Source of the DNA: Sedimenticola sp.
GTDB lineage: Bacteria; Pseudomonadota; Gammaproteobacteria; Chromatiales; Chromatiaceae
Direction: 5' to 3'
DNA: 7,979 nt
NCBI GenBank assembly: GCA_030590525.1
Contig: JAUUYI010000083.1
Location: 1-7,979 of the forward strand
Shown here: one piece after another, positions 1 through 5,878 of the stretch
Numbering within the stretch: the stretch's first letter is position 1
Layout of the letters: each line of letters begins with the position of its first letter
Notes under the pieces: generated by a model
The model's input: only the letters and a program-made list of their open reading frames with translations
Told to the model about the DNA's origin: nothing
The model's database searches: none
Translations under genes and position numbers: made by a program

Positions 1-1
1 C

Positions 2-169
2 GCGCAGTATATTGGTTTCACAAGGAAATTTCCGAAGGAGCGGCGTATCGGTGACTACGGCCGACTGACGACTGCATGGATGCAGGAGGTAGAGCAACGC
101 ATGGAGCAGTTGCCGAGGAAATATTCCGTGTGTAATCAATGGACAAGAGAGATCAAGCACAATTTGTGA
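2..169 (+). CDS. C-terminal end of an unrecognised protein (partial, 5' end outside window)
   Basis: An open frame enters from the left edge and runs 55 codons to a TGA at 167-169. The visible tail is charged and polar (it begins AQYIGFTRKF and ends EIKHNL), with no membrane segment, no cysteine cluster and no motif I can assign. It does not resemble the C-terminus of CcoP, CcoO or CcoQ, so it is not the end of a ccoNOQP operon. An intrinsic terminator 42 bases after the stop supports this being the true 3' end of a + strand gene. The stretch is less GC-rich than the cco genes downstream. Function unknown; only the reading frame and its stop are supported. Confidence 0.45.
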   Translation, partial: AQYIGFTRKFPKERRIGDYGRLTTAWMQEVEQRMEQLPRKYSVCNQWTREIKHNL

Positions 170-210
170 AAAATGCGGGTTAGCTTCGTCCGGATGAAAC
201 GGATAACAGA

Positions 211-239
211 GGGGGGAAGGGAACTTTCCTCCTTTTTTT
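211..239 (+). terminator. Rho-independent terminator of the upstream partial gene
   Basis: The 8-base arm 211-218 (GGGGGGAA) pairs with 225-232 (TTTCCTCC) by six Watson-Crick and two G-T wobble pairs across a 6-base loop, and is followed directly by seven Ts (233-239). It lies 42 bases after the TGA at 167-169. It should insulate ccoG from upstream transcription, which implies that ccoG needs its own promoter. Confidence 0.75.
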
Positions 240-253
240 ATGATATTAATCAC
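240..253. promoter_or_regulatory. Candidate FNR/Anr-type site
   Basis: TGAT (241-244), four bases, then ATCA (249-252) forms the core of the FNR consensus TTGAT-N4-ATCAA. Only the outermost base on each side departs (A240 for T, C253 for A), so 8 of 10 consensus positions match. FNR-family control of cbb3 assembly genes is well known, so the location makes sense. The site touches the T-tract of the preceding terminator, and AT-rich sequence can give such matches by chance. Confidence 0.4.
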
Positions 254-269
254 ATCTAATATTTATAAT
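240..269 (+). promoter_or_regulatory. Candidate sigma-70 promoter for ccoG
   Basis: A perfect -10 hexamer TATAAT lies at 264-269. An 18-base spacer separates it from ATGATA at 240-245, which matches 4 of 6 positions of the -35 consensus. Transcription would start near 276, leaving a leader of about 125 bases before ccoG. The FNR-like palindrome overlaps the -35 box, centred near -30 from this start. That is not the -41.5 expected of a class II activator site, so either the true start lies further downstream or the site represses. Confidence 0.4.
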
Positions 270-388
270 TCGCATTGTTTTGGTAGGGGTGGTCGGTAGA
301 CTGAGGTCAACGCAGTATTTGCCCTTTTCAGTTCCTGGGTCCTGCTGCAGGCGGGGAGAGGTGCTGTTCTAATTTCATCTGATCTTTC

Positions 389-393
389 AGGAG
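389..393 (+). promoter_or_regulatory. Ribosome binding site that fixes the TTG start of ccoG
   Basis: AGGAG at 389-393 lies 8 bases before the TTG at 402. No in-frame ATG or GTG lies just upstream, and the next in-frame ATG is 36 codons in, after conserved-looking N-terminal sequence. TTG is therefore the best start. Confidence 0.65.
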
Positions 394-401
394 AAACTCC
401 G

Positions 402-1835
402 TTGAGTGATAATCAGCAGACAAAACGGGATGCGGCAGTAGATGAGCTGTATGAAGAGGCCGGGCACTGGGAACTGAACACAGGTGGCGAGACTATCCAT
501 GCCAAACGAATGCCTGGCAAGTGGCGTACCCGCAAATGGTTGGCCAATGCGTTCTGGCTGTTTCTCTTTCTAGGCCCCTATCTGCGTTGGGGTGACCGGC
601 AGGCGGTGTTGTTCGATATTCCCAACCGCCAGTTCCACATCTTCGGTGTTACTGTTCTGCCCCAGGATTTCTGGATGCTGGCCTTGCTGCTGCTCTTTTT
701 CGCTATTCTGCTGGCGGTGGTGACGGCGATGGCGGGCCGGGTCTGGTGTGGCTTCTTCTGCTTCCAGACCGTCTGGACCGATGTCTATACCTGGATCGAG
801 GAGAAGCTGGAGGGTGCCCCGGCCAAGCGGCGCAAATTCGACAAGGCGCCGTGGACCTTGGATAAGATTCGGATATTGGCGACTAAGCACATCCTCTGGT
901 TGCTGATCGGTTTTCTGACGGGTGTCGCATTCGTGGGCTGGTTCGTCGATGCCTTTCAGTTGTGGTATCAGATATTCACCTTCGCCCTCTCCACGACGGT
1001 CCTGACGACCCTTGTGATGTTTACCGCCGGTACCTATGTTCTGGCCGGTTTCCTGCGGGAGCAGACCTGTTTCTGGCTCTGCCCCTATGCCCGTATTCAG
1101 GCGGTGATGGTGGACAACTCCACAGCGGTTCCCACCTATGATGTTCACCGGGGGGAACCCAGAGGAAGGGTGAAGAAAGGTCAGGTAGAGGCGGATCGCA
1201 GCACCGGTGACTGCGTTGACTGCAACCAGTGCGTGGCGGTCTGCCCGACGGGGGTGGATATCCGCCACGGCCAGCAGGCGGGCTGCATCATGTGCGGGCT
1301 CTGCATCGATGCCTGTGATGCAGTGATGGATAAGCTTGGTCGACCGACGGAATTGATCCGCTACGAATCGCTCGATGTGCTCAATGGTAAAGAGGGCCGC
1401 CCCCTCTACAAACGTCCACGGATCTGGGTCTATGGTGCTGTGCTTACCCTGGCGCTGACGGGGATCGCCTATGGCCTCGCCTCCATCGATGCGATCGAGA
1501 TCAAGGTGCTGCACGCCCGGTTACCCCTGTATGTGCTGCAGAGTGATGGTTCTATCCAGAACAAGTACACCATCAAGGTACTGAATAAAACCAGTGAGGA
1601 CGTAGATGTCACCCTGACTGCATCCGGACTCAAAGGCCTGGTGCTGGTAGGGGCAGACGAGCCGGTGATCGCCCGTCATGGCAGGGTGACACCGCGGACC
1701 CTGTTCGTCCGGGTTCCGCCTCAGAGTCTTACCGGGGAGTCCGTGCCGTTGCTGTTCCGGGCAGAAGGCCAGGACAGCGAGGGGTCGGTATTCGTCAACG
1801 AGCGTGTGAGCGTTTTCATCGGCCCGAAGCGTTAA
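402..1835 (+). CDS. ccoG: Cytochrome c oxidase accessory protein CcoG (FixG/RdxA family polyferredoxin)
   Basis: This 477-residue membrane protein has the full CcoG layout. Hydrophobic segments lie near residues 46-60, 90-112, 162-183, 190-215 and 341-360. A first membrane-associated cysteine pair is C116/C120 and a second is C223/C227 (CFWLCP). A cytosolic ferredoxin domain follows, with C271, C274, C277, C281 and C295, C298, C301, C305, enough for two [4Fe-4S] clusters. The C-terminal 100 or so residues form the beta-rich FixG C-terminal domain. In studied bacteria CcoG reduces Cu(II) to Cu(I) for cbb3 oxidase maturation. The length is normal for the family. The start is TTG. One oddity is that the first CxxxC pair is followed by Phe121 instead of the usual proline. 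A strong hairpin follows the gene, so expression may be partly separate from ccoH. Confidence 0.96.
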   Translation: MSDNQQTKRDAAVDELYEEAGHWELNTGGETIHAKRMPGKWRTRKWLANAFWLFLFLGPYLRWGDRQAVLFDIPNRQFHIFGVTVLPQDFWMLALLLLFFAILLAVVTAMAGRVWCGFFCFQTVWTDVYTWIEEKLEGAPAKRRKFDKAPWTLDKIRILATKHILWLLIGFLTGVAFVGWFVDAFQLWYQIFTFALSTTVLTTLVMFTAGTYVLAGFLREQTCFWLCPYARIQAVMVDNSTAVPTYDVHRGEPRGRVKKGQVEADRSTGDCVDCNQCVAVCPTGVDIRHGQQAGCIMCGLCIDACDAVMDKLGRPTELIRYESLDVLNGKEGRPLYKRPRIWVYGAVLTLALTGIAYGLASIDAIEIKVLHARLPLYVLQSDGSIQNKYTIKVLNKTSEDVDVTLTASGLKGLVLVGADEPVIARHGRVTPRTLFVRVPPQSLTGESVPLLFRAEGQDSEGSVFVNERVSVFIGPKR

Positions 1836-1853
1836 TCCTATCTGCAGTAGCGG

Positions 1854-1891
1854 AAAAAAGGGCGGGCCTCACAGGCCCGCCTTTCCTGTTT
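1854..1891 (+). terminator. Strong hairpin after ccoG, probable (possibly leaky) terminator
   Basis: The 9-base arm 1861-1869 pairs perfectly with 1873-1881 across a 3-base loop (CAC), starting 25 bases after the ccoG stop. Upstream As (1854-1859) face downstream Ts and can extend the stem. The T-tract is imperfect (TTT, CC, TG, TTT), so termination may be partial. It lies inside the cco cluster, so it could lower expression of ccoH, ccoI and ccoS relative to ccoG, or those genes may have their own promoter. Confidence 0.6.
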
Positions 1892-1920
1892 ATTATTTCC
1901 GCGGCCCTGAACTCCCTTTA

Positions 1921-1989
1921 CCCCCAACCCTCTTCCTGGGGGGGATGGCCGAAAGCCGACCGAATGGTTGATCGATCCGGCTTTTAGCC
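1921..1989. repeat. Two inverted repeats in the ccoG-ccoH gap
   Basis: CCCCCA (1921-1926) is complementary to TGGGGG (1937-1942). Separately, 1947-1958 is complementary to 1978-1989 with one mismatch (C1950/A1986), and its loop holds GATCGATC. Neither has a T-tract, so they are not obvious terminators. They could be remnants of a dispersed palindromic repeat or an mRNA structure before ccoH. I see no convincing promoter in the rest of the gap up to 2034. Confidence 0.35.
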
Positions 1990-2034
1990 TAAGGGCTCGC
2001 ATCGAACGGTCATATTTACATGAGAGAATCTGAC

Positions 2035-2529
2035 ATGACGAATAAACAATCTGCCTGGCGCAGCCCCTGGGTCATCGGCTGGGTGGGGTTGCTGCTGCTC
2101 TTTTTCATATTCAGCGGTGTGCGGATCTATCTGGCGGTGACCTCCAGTCCCGGACTGGTGGACGAGAACTACTATGAGCGGGGTGAGGCGCTGTCCAGGA
2201 ATCGGCTGCAGCGGGAGGCCCGTAACCCGGGCTGGGAGATGCGGCTCGAGGCACCGGAGTTTGTCGATATCGGCAAACCGACCCAGTTTGGTTTCCGGGT
2301 GTCAGACAGGGAGGGGAGGCCAGTGGCTCCGGATTCGGTTACCTTCTACGTCTACCGTCCGGCCGATTCGAGCCTCGACTTCTCCAAGCCGATGCGGCTG
2401 GTAGAGCCGGGTCACTATACGGTCGAGGCCAGTTTTCCCTTGCTTGGCGTATGGGATATTCTGGTCAGTTCCACCCACGATCAGGACGAATACAATATCC
2501 CCCACCGGATCAGCGCCGGCGTAAAATAG
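2035..2529 (+). CDS. ccoH: FixH family protein, cbb3 oxidase assembly protein CcoH
   Basis: This is a 164-residue protein with one N-terminal membrane segment (about residues 11-35, flanked by WRSPW), followed by a beta-rich domain expected on the periplasmic side. The segment PGLVDENYYERG (39-50), just after the membrane helix, is the family hallmark. Length and layout match FixH/CcoH, a subunit-like factor that binds and stabilises the cbb3 assembly intermediate. I prefer the ATG at 2035 because GAGAGAA precedes it at SD-like spacing and the protein then begins close to its membrane helix. The in-frame ATG at 2020, giving 169 residues, cannot be excluded. The position between ccoG and ccoI is the standard order for this cluster. 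Confidence 0.88.
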   Translation: MTNKQSAWRSPWVIGWVGLLLLFFIFSGVRIYLAVTSSPGLVDENYYERGEALSRNRLQREARNPGWEMRLEAPEFVDIGKPTQFGFRVSDREGRPVAPDSVTFYVYRPADSSLDFSKPMRLVEPGHYTVEASFPLLGVWDILVSSTHDQDEYNIPHRISAGVK

Positions 2530-2565
2530 CCCGTTTGGCGCAGTGAATAGAGCGGCGGATACTGT

Positions 2566-2587
2566 TAATAGACCGATAATAGACCGA
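2566..2587 (+). repeat. Perfect tandem duplication of an 11-bp unit
   Basis: TAATAGACCGA occurs twice head to tail (2566-2576 and 2577-2587) in the 150-base gap between ccoH and ccoI. A degenerate third relative, AATAGAGCGG, lies about 20 bases upstream near 2546. I see no clear promoter or terminator in this gap. Confidence 0.7.
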
Positions 2588-2679
2588 CAAATGAAGATAT
2601 CCCGGAGTGTCTCAGTATCTGATCAATACCTGTTTTATCCGCATCGATCCGTGGCTGAATATCTCTTGACCCGGATCCT

Positions 2680-5181
2680 ATGAGCACGGTTGATGACCAG
2701 GCCCCCGTCAGCGAAACGCAATGTTTCCACTGCAGCTTGCCGGTGCCCCCGTCGGAGCGGGTGACGGCCGAGATCGAGGGCAGCGAGCGTGAATTCTGTT
2801 GCACCGGCTGCAAGTCGGTGTGTGAGGCGATCTACGCAGCGGGTCTCGAGGGATTCTATCTACGCACCCCGGAGGGGTTGCTGCTGGCACCCCCGCCAGA
2901 GCTCCCCAGAGAACTTGCCCTCTATGATCTGGACGAGGTGCAGGAGGAGTTCGTCGATGGGCTCGGGGAGAGCCGTGAGATCAATCTGCTGGTAGAAGGG
3001 ATCCACTGTGCTGCCTGTGTCTGGCTGATCGAGAACAGCCTCCAGTCCGACCCCGGTATCCCGGAGGCCCGGGTCAACCTCTCCGGGCGTCGGCTCCACG
3101 TCAAGTGGAATAACAACCGGGTGAAACTCTCCAGCATCCTCCAGCGTCTTGGCAGAATCGGCTACGCGGCCGTTCCCTTCGACCCGGACACGGCGGAAGG
3201 CAGCTTGAAACGGGAAAACCGGCAGCTGCTCTACCGCATGGCTTTCGCCGCCTTCGCTATGATGAACCTGCTCTGGGTCTCCATCGCCCTCTACGCGGGG
3301 GCCGATAAGGGTGAATTTCGTTCCCTCTTTCACTGGGTTGGTTTCGCGCTCGCCACCCCCACGCTGCTCTATTCGGGCTATCCCTTCTTCAAGGGGGCCT
3401 GGATCGGTCTGCGCACTCTTCACCTGGGAATGGATTTGCCCATTGCCATCGGTGCCGGCATCACCTACCTCTATTCTGTCTATGTCACGGTGACCGGCAC
3501 CCAGACGGGTGAGGTCTACTACGACACGCTGGTCAACTTCCTGTTCGTGATTCTTGTGGGCCGTTATCTGGAGGCCATTTCGAAGCGCCAGGCGGTCTCC
3601 TCCACCCAGCGCCTGCTGGATCTCCAGCCACGGGTGGCCACTTTGCTGCAGGACGGGGAGGAGAAGATCGTCCCCATTCGCTCGGTCAAGGGGAGGGAGA
3701 CTGTATTGGTAAGACCCGGTGCACGCGTCCCGGTGGATGGAACGGTTATCGAGGGGCACAGTTCAGTCGATGAGGCGATGTTGACCGGGGAGTCAGAGCC
3801 GGTTACCAAGGGCACAGGGGATCGGGTCTCTGCCGGCACCGTCAACGGTCATGGCATGATGCAGATCCGGGTGGAGGGGGTGTTGAGAGACACTGCCCTG
3901 GGCCGCATCATCGGTCTTGTCGAAGAGGCGCAGGCCAGTAAGGCGCCGATCCAGTGCCTAGCCGACCGGATCGTCCCCTGGTTCGTCGCTATCACCCTTG
4001 GACTGGCGGCCCTGACCTTTGCCTGGTGGTCAGGTGACAGCATCGAAAAGGGATTGATGGCGGCTACCGCGGTGCTGATCATTACCTGTCCCTGCGCCTT
4101 TGGGCTGGCTACGCCGATGGCGATCGCCGTGGCATCCGGGCTCGGGGCACGCCACGGTATCCTGGTAAAGAACGGTGCAGTGCTGGAGACCCTCTCCAGT
4201 ATCGACCGGTTCGTGTTCGACAAGACCGGCACCCTGACGGAGGGGAAAATCGGCGTTACCTCACTGGCGACTGTAGAGTGGCAGTGGCAGACAGGTAGCG
4301 GGGATATGCCGGAGCAGATCCAGGATCTGCTCAGATATATGGCAGCGGTGGAGCGCTATTCGGAGCACCCGGTAGCCCACGCCCTGCTGGCGTGTGCCGA
4401 GCGGGAGGGTGTGGAGTTCGGTCGACTCTCCGCCAGTGAGTTCGATAACCGCCCCGGCTTTGGTGTGGCGGCACTAGTGGATGGTCGCCGGGTGGTGATA
4501 GGGAATGACGCGTGGATGGAGCTGAATGGAGTAATCCGGGAGCCACGGCTGAAACAGCAGGGTGAGCAGCTGGATGAGCTGGGCAGCGGTTCGCTACTGT
4601 GTGCGATGGATGGCCAGGAACTGGCCCTGATCGGGCTGGAGGATAGAGTCAGAGCAGATGCCCCGGCCCTGATCCAGGCGCTGAAGGGCGAGGGCATGCA
4701 GTTGATACTGCTCACTGGCGACCGGTGGCGGACCGCGCAGACGATCGCCCATCGTCTGGGGGGGATGGAGGTGATCGCAGAGGTGCAGCCGGAAGAGAAG
4801 GATCAAGTGATCTCACAGCTGCAGGCGGATGGTGGCCGGGTGGCGATGGTGGGTGACGGGGTAAACGATGCCCCGGCGCTGGTGCGGGCGGATGTGGGGA
4901 TAGCCCTGGGGAGCGGTACCGACGTCTCCATCGCCAGTGCCGATATCGTTCTGATCAGCAATGAGTTGGAGAAGGTGCGTCTGGCGGCGGCCCTCTCTCG
5001 TCGTACCCTGCGCACTATCCGGCAGAACATCGGTCTCTCCATCACGTATAATCTGATCATGGTGCCCCTGGCGATGGCGGCGTTCGTCACACCACTGGTG
5101 GCGGCGGTCTCCATGCCGGTGAGTTCCTTGCTGGTGATCGGTAACGCGGCCAGGATCAGGACCTTGTTCCGGGGGCAGTAG
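2680..5181 (+). CDS. ccoI: Copper-translocating P1B-type ATPase for cbb3 oxidase maturation (CcoI/FixI)
   Basis: This is an 833-residue Cu+-type P-ATPase. In order it shows: an N-terminal cysteine-rich metal-binding region (C15/C18, C40, C41, C44, C48), a heavy-metal-associated domain with CAAC at 110-113, and about eight membrane helices starting near 187. The actuator TGES lies at 369-372, the membrane CPC copper site at 470-472, the phosphorylated Asp514 in DKTGT, the P1B-specific HP pair at 563-564, and the hinge GDGVND at 725-730. The N-terminal cysteine region before the HMA domain is typical of CcoI/FixI rather than the detoxifying pump CopA. The family role is slow copper export to supply the heme-copper centre of the oxidase. 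An in-frame stop at 2656-2658 with no start codon between makes ATG 2680 the first possible start; its SD is weak (GGAT). No frameshift or missing motif is visible. Confidence 0.96.
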   Translation: MSTVDDQAPVSETQCFHCSLPVPPSERVTAEIEGSEREFCCTGCKSVCEAIYAAGLEGFYLRTPEGLLLAPPPELPRELALYDLDEVQEEFVDGLGESREINLLVEGIHCAACVWLIENSLQSDPGIPEARVNLSGRRLHVKWNNNRVKLSSILQRLGRIGYAAVPFDPDTAEGSLKRENRQLLYRMAFAAFAMMNLLWVSIALYAGADKGEFRSLFHWVGFALATPTLLYSGYPFFKGAWIGLRTLHLGMDLPIAIGAGITYLYSVYVTVTGTQTGEVYYDTLVNFLFVILVGRYLEAISKRQAVSSTQRLLDLQPRVATLLQDGEEKIVPIRSVKGRETVLVRPGARVPVDGTVIEGHSSVDEAMLTGESEPVTKGTGDRVSAGTVNGHGMMQIRVEGVLRDTALGRIIGLVEEAQASKAPIQCLADRIVPWFVAITLGLAALTFAWWSGDSIEKGLMAATAVLIITCPCAFGLATPMAIAVASGLGARHGILVKNGAVLETLSSIDRFVFDKTGTLTEGKIGVTSLATVEWQWQTGSGDMPEQIQDLLRYMAAVERYSEHPVAHALLACAEREGVEFGRLSASEFDNRPGFGVAALVDGRRVVIGNDAWMELNGVIREPRLKQQGEQLDELGSGSLLCAMDGQELALIGLEDRVRADAPALIQALKGEGMQLILLTGDRWRTAQTIAHRLGGMEVIAEVQPEEKDQVISQLQADGGRVAMVGDGVNDAPALVRADVGIALGSGTDVSIASADIVLISNELEKVRLAAALSRRTLRTIRQNIGLSITYNLIMVPLAMAAFVTPLVAAVSMPVSSLLVIGNAARIRTLFRGQ

Positions 5182-5201
5182 GGAGGGTTTCCTGGAAAAG
5201 C

Positions 5202-5218
5202 CTTTAAATCTATTAAAG
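5202..5218. repeat. Small AT-rich hairpin after ccoI
   Basis: CTTTAA (5202-5207) is the exact complement of TTAAAG (5213-5218) across a 5-base loop, 20 bases after the ccoI stop. There is no GC-rich stem and no T-tract, so a terminator call is not justified. It lies right at the left edge of the larger inverted repeat. Confidence 0.35.
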
Positions 5219-5220
5219 TC

Positions 5221-5515
5221 AAAGGCGTTCTCGCGCAAAGACGCAAAGGCGCAAAGGAAAACAAAAATCCTGCTTTTGGCCTGGGTGGCCTGAGAAGGCT
5301 GCTGTACTACTGAAGAAGAACTTGAGTTGCTCTCCCGACCGGGAAATCAGTGCTTTCGGTACCCGCATCACCTGGAGAATTATCAATTGGCATAGCTGCC
5401 ATTCGATGTCACAGATACTGACAAAAAGCAGCGGTGTAGGAAGCATTTTTCAGGTTTTTGGTTTTTGTTTTTAGATTTTCTTTGCGTCTTTGCGTCTTTG
5501 CGCGAGAATGCTTTT
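5221..5515. mobile_element. MITE-like or dispersed-repeat element with inverted arms, no coding capacity
   Basis: Arms 5221-5256 and 5480-5515 are inverted copies: 33 of 36 bases match, with 21 consecutive. Each arm holds three copies of an 8-bp unit, RCGCAAAG on the left and CTTTGCGY on the right. Partial similarity continues inward (AAAACAAAAA near 5258-5267 against the T-rich run 5459-5472). The roughly 220-base interior has no plausible gene. A frame reading leftward through it gives a peptide ending in LRLCVFARERL, and peptides of this type come, in my recollection, from a non-coding repeat common in many bacterial genomes. No target-site duplication is evident, so insertion is inferred from the symmetry, not proven. 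This element fills most of the 463-base gap between ccoI and ccoS. Confidence 0.6.
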
Positions 5516-5534
5516 TGTTTTTGTTTTTGTTTTT
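5512..5534 (+). repeat. Short tandem (TTTTTG)3 plus TTTTT
   Basis: TTTTTG is repeated at 5512-5517, 5518-5523 and 5524-5529, followed by five more Ts. It starts inside the right outer end of the inverted-arm element. Related GTTTTTG runs lie on its inner side (5454-5472). A tract of this kind may vary in length by slippage. As a U-rich stretch just after a stable stem it could also help stop transcription entering ccoS. Confidence 0.7.
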
Positions 5535-5644
5535 CGGGCCTTATGATCATTCAGACGCACCTTTACACGAGATATTTACCCCGGAAATTGGTTTAATAGG
5601 GCATTCTCGAAGCGGGGTGCGGTAATCTCTGAAGGGTATCTGGT
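5535..5644 (+). other. Leader of ccoS with a clear Shine-Dalgarno
   Basis: About 110 bases separate the repeat element from ccoS. GAAGGG at 5631-5636 lies 8 bases before the ATG at 5645 and is a good ribosome binding site. TTTACC (5575-5580) and TTTAAT (5592-5597) look like promoter boxes, but their spacing of 11 bases is wrong. I therefore do not call a promoter, although one would be expected if the element blocks read-through from ccoI. Confidence 0.4.
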
Positions 5645-5869
5645 ATGGATGTAATCTACGGTTTGATTCCCGGTATGATCCTGCTCGGACTGCTGGCGGT
5701 CGGGGTCTTTTTCTGGGCAGCCAGGAGCGGCCAGTTCGATGATCTCGAAGGAGAGGCGAGCCGGATCCTCATGGATGACGACGACCTGCCGCCAAAGAGA
5801 GAAGCGGTCGGATCTGTAACGGAAAAAGATGATACCTCGAAGGAGGGTGGTGGATCGTCCACCAGCTGA
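5645..5869 (+). CDS. ccoS: cbb3-type cytochrome oxidase assembly protein CcoS
   Basis: This 74-residue protein has one N-terminal membrane helix (about residues 4-26) followed by the CcoS signature FFWAARSGQFDDLEG (22-36) and an acidic RILMDDDD (40-47). The helix-signature-acidic order is diagnostic of CcoS. In Rhodobacter and related bacteria CcoS is required for cofactor insertion into the cbb3 oxidase. The tail after residue 48 is low-complexity, rich in Lys, Glu, Ser and Gly, and longer than in many homologues. GAAGGG 8 bases upstream supports the ATG. The gene is split from ccoI by the repeat-filled gap but is followed after only 9 bases by a GTPase gene, so it probably heads a transcript with the two GTPases. 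Confidence 0.93.
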   Translation: MDVIYGLIPGMILLGLLAVGVFFWAARSGQFDDLEGEASRILMDDDDLPPKREAVGSVTEKDDTSKEGGGSSTS

Positions 5870-5878
5870 GTCCCGGGG

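Noticed and set aside
402..416. FNR-like half sites at the ccoG start (TTGAGTGATAATCA)
   Set aside because: The half-site spacing is off and one half is degenerate; it overlaps coding sequence and gives a poor match to the consensus.
570..1514. Long open frame (about 314 codons) on the - strand inside ccoG
   Set aside because: It is fully antisense to a gene with unmistakable CcoG motifs. Its translation is rich in His, Arg, Gln and Pro with no domain, as expected of a shadow frame in GC-rich DNA.
2860..3759. Open frame of about 300 codons on the - strand inside ccoI
   Set aside because: It is antisense to the well-supported ATPase and has no recognisable motif; it reflects GC-biased codon use on the + strand.
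5202..5218. Terminator of ccoI
   Set aside because: The 6-bp stem is entirely AT-rich apart from one closing pair, and no T-tract follows.
5219..5446. Small - strand open frame in the ccoI-ccoS gap
   Set aside because: It runs into the left repeat arm and ends in an LRLCVFARERL-type peptide that comes from the repeat itself. I see no supporting SD or domain.
5221..5515. CRISPR array
   Set aside because: The repeat unit is 8 bp with no unique spacers, and the copies are arranged as inverted arms, which does not match CRISPR architecture.
5575..5597. Promoter before ccoS
   Set aside because: The TTTACC and TTTAAT boxes are only 11 bases apart, too close for a sigma-70 promoter.
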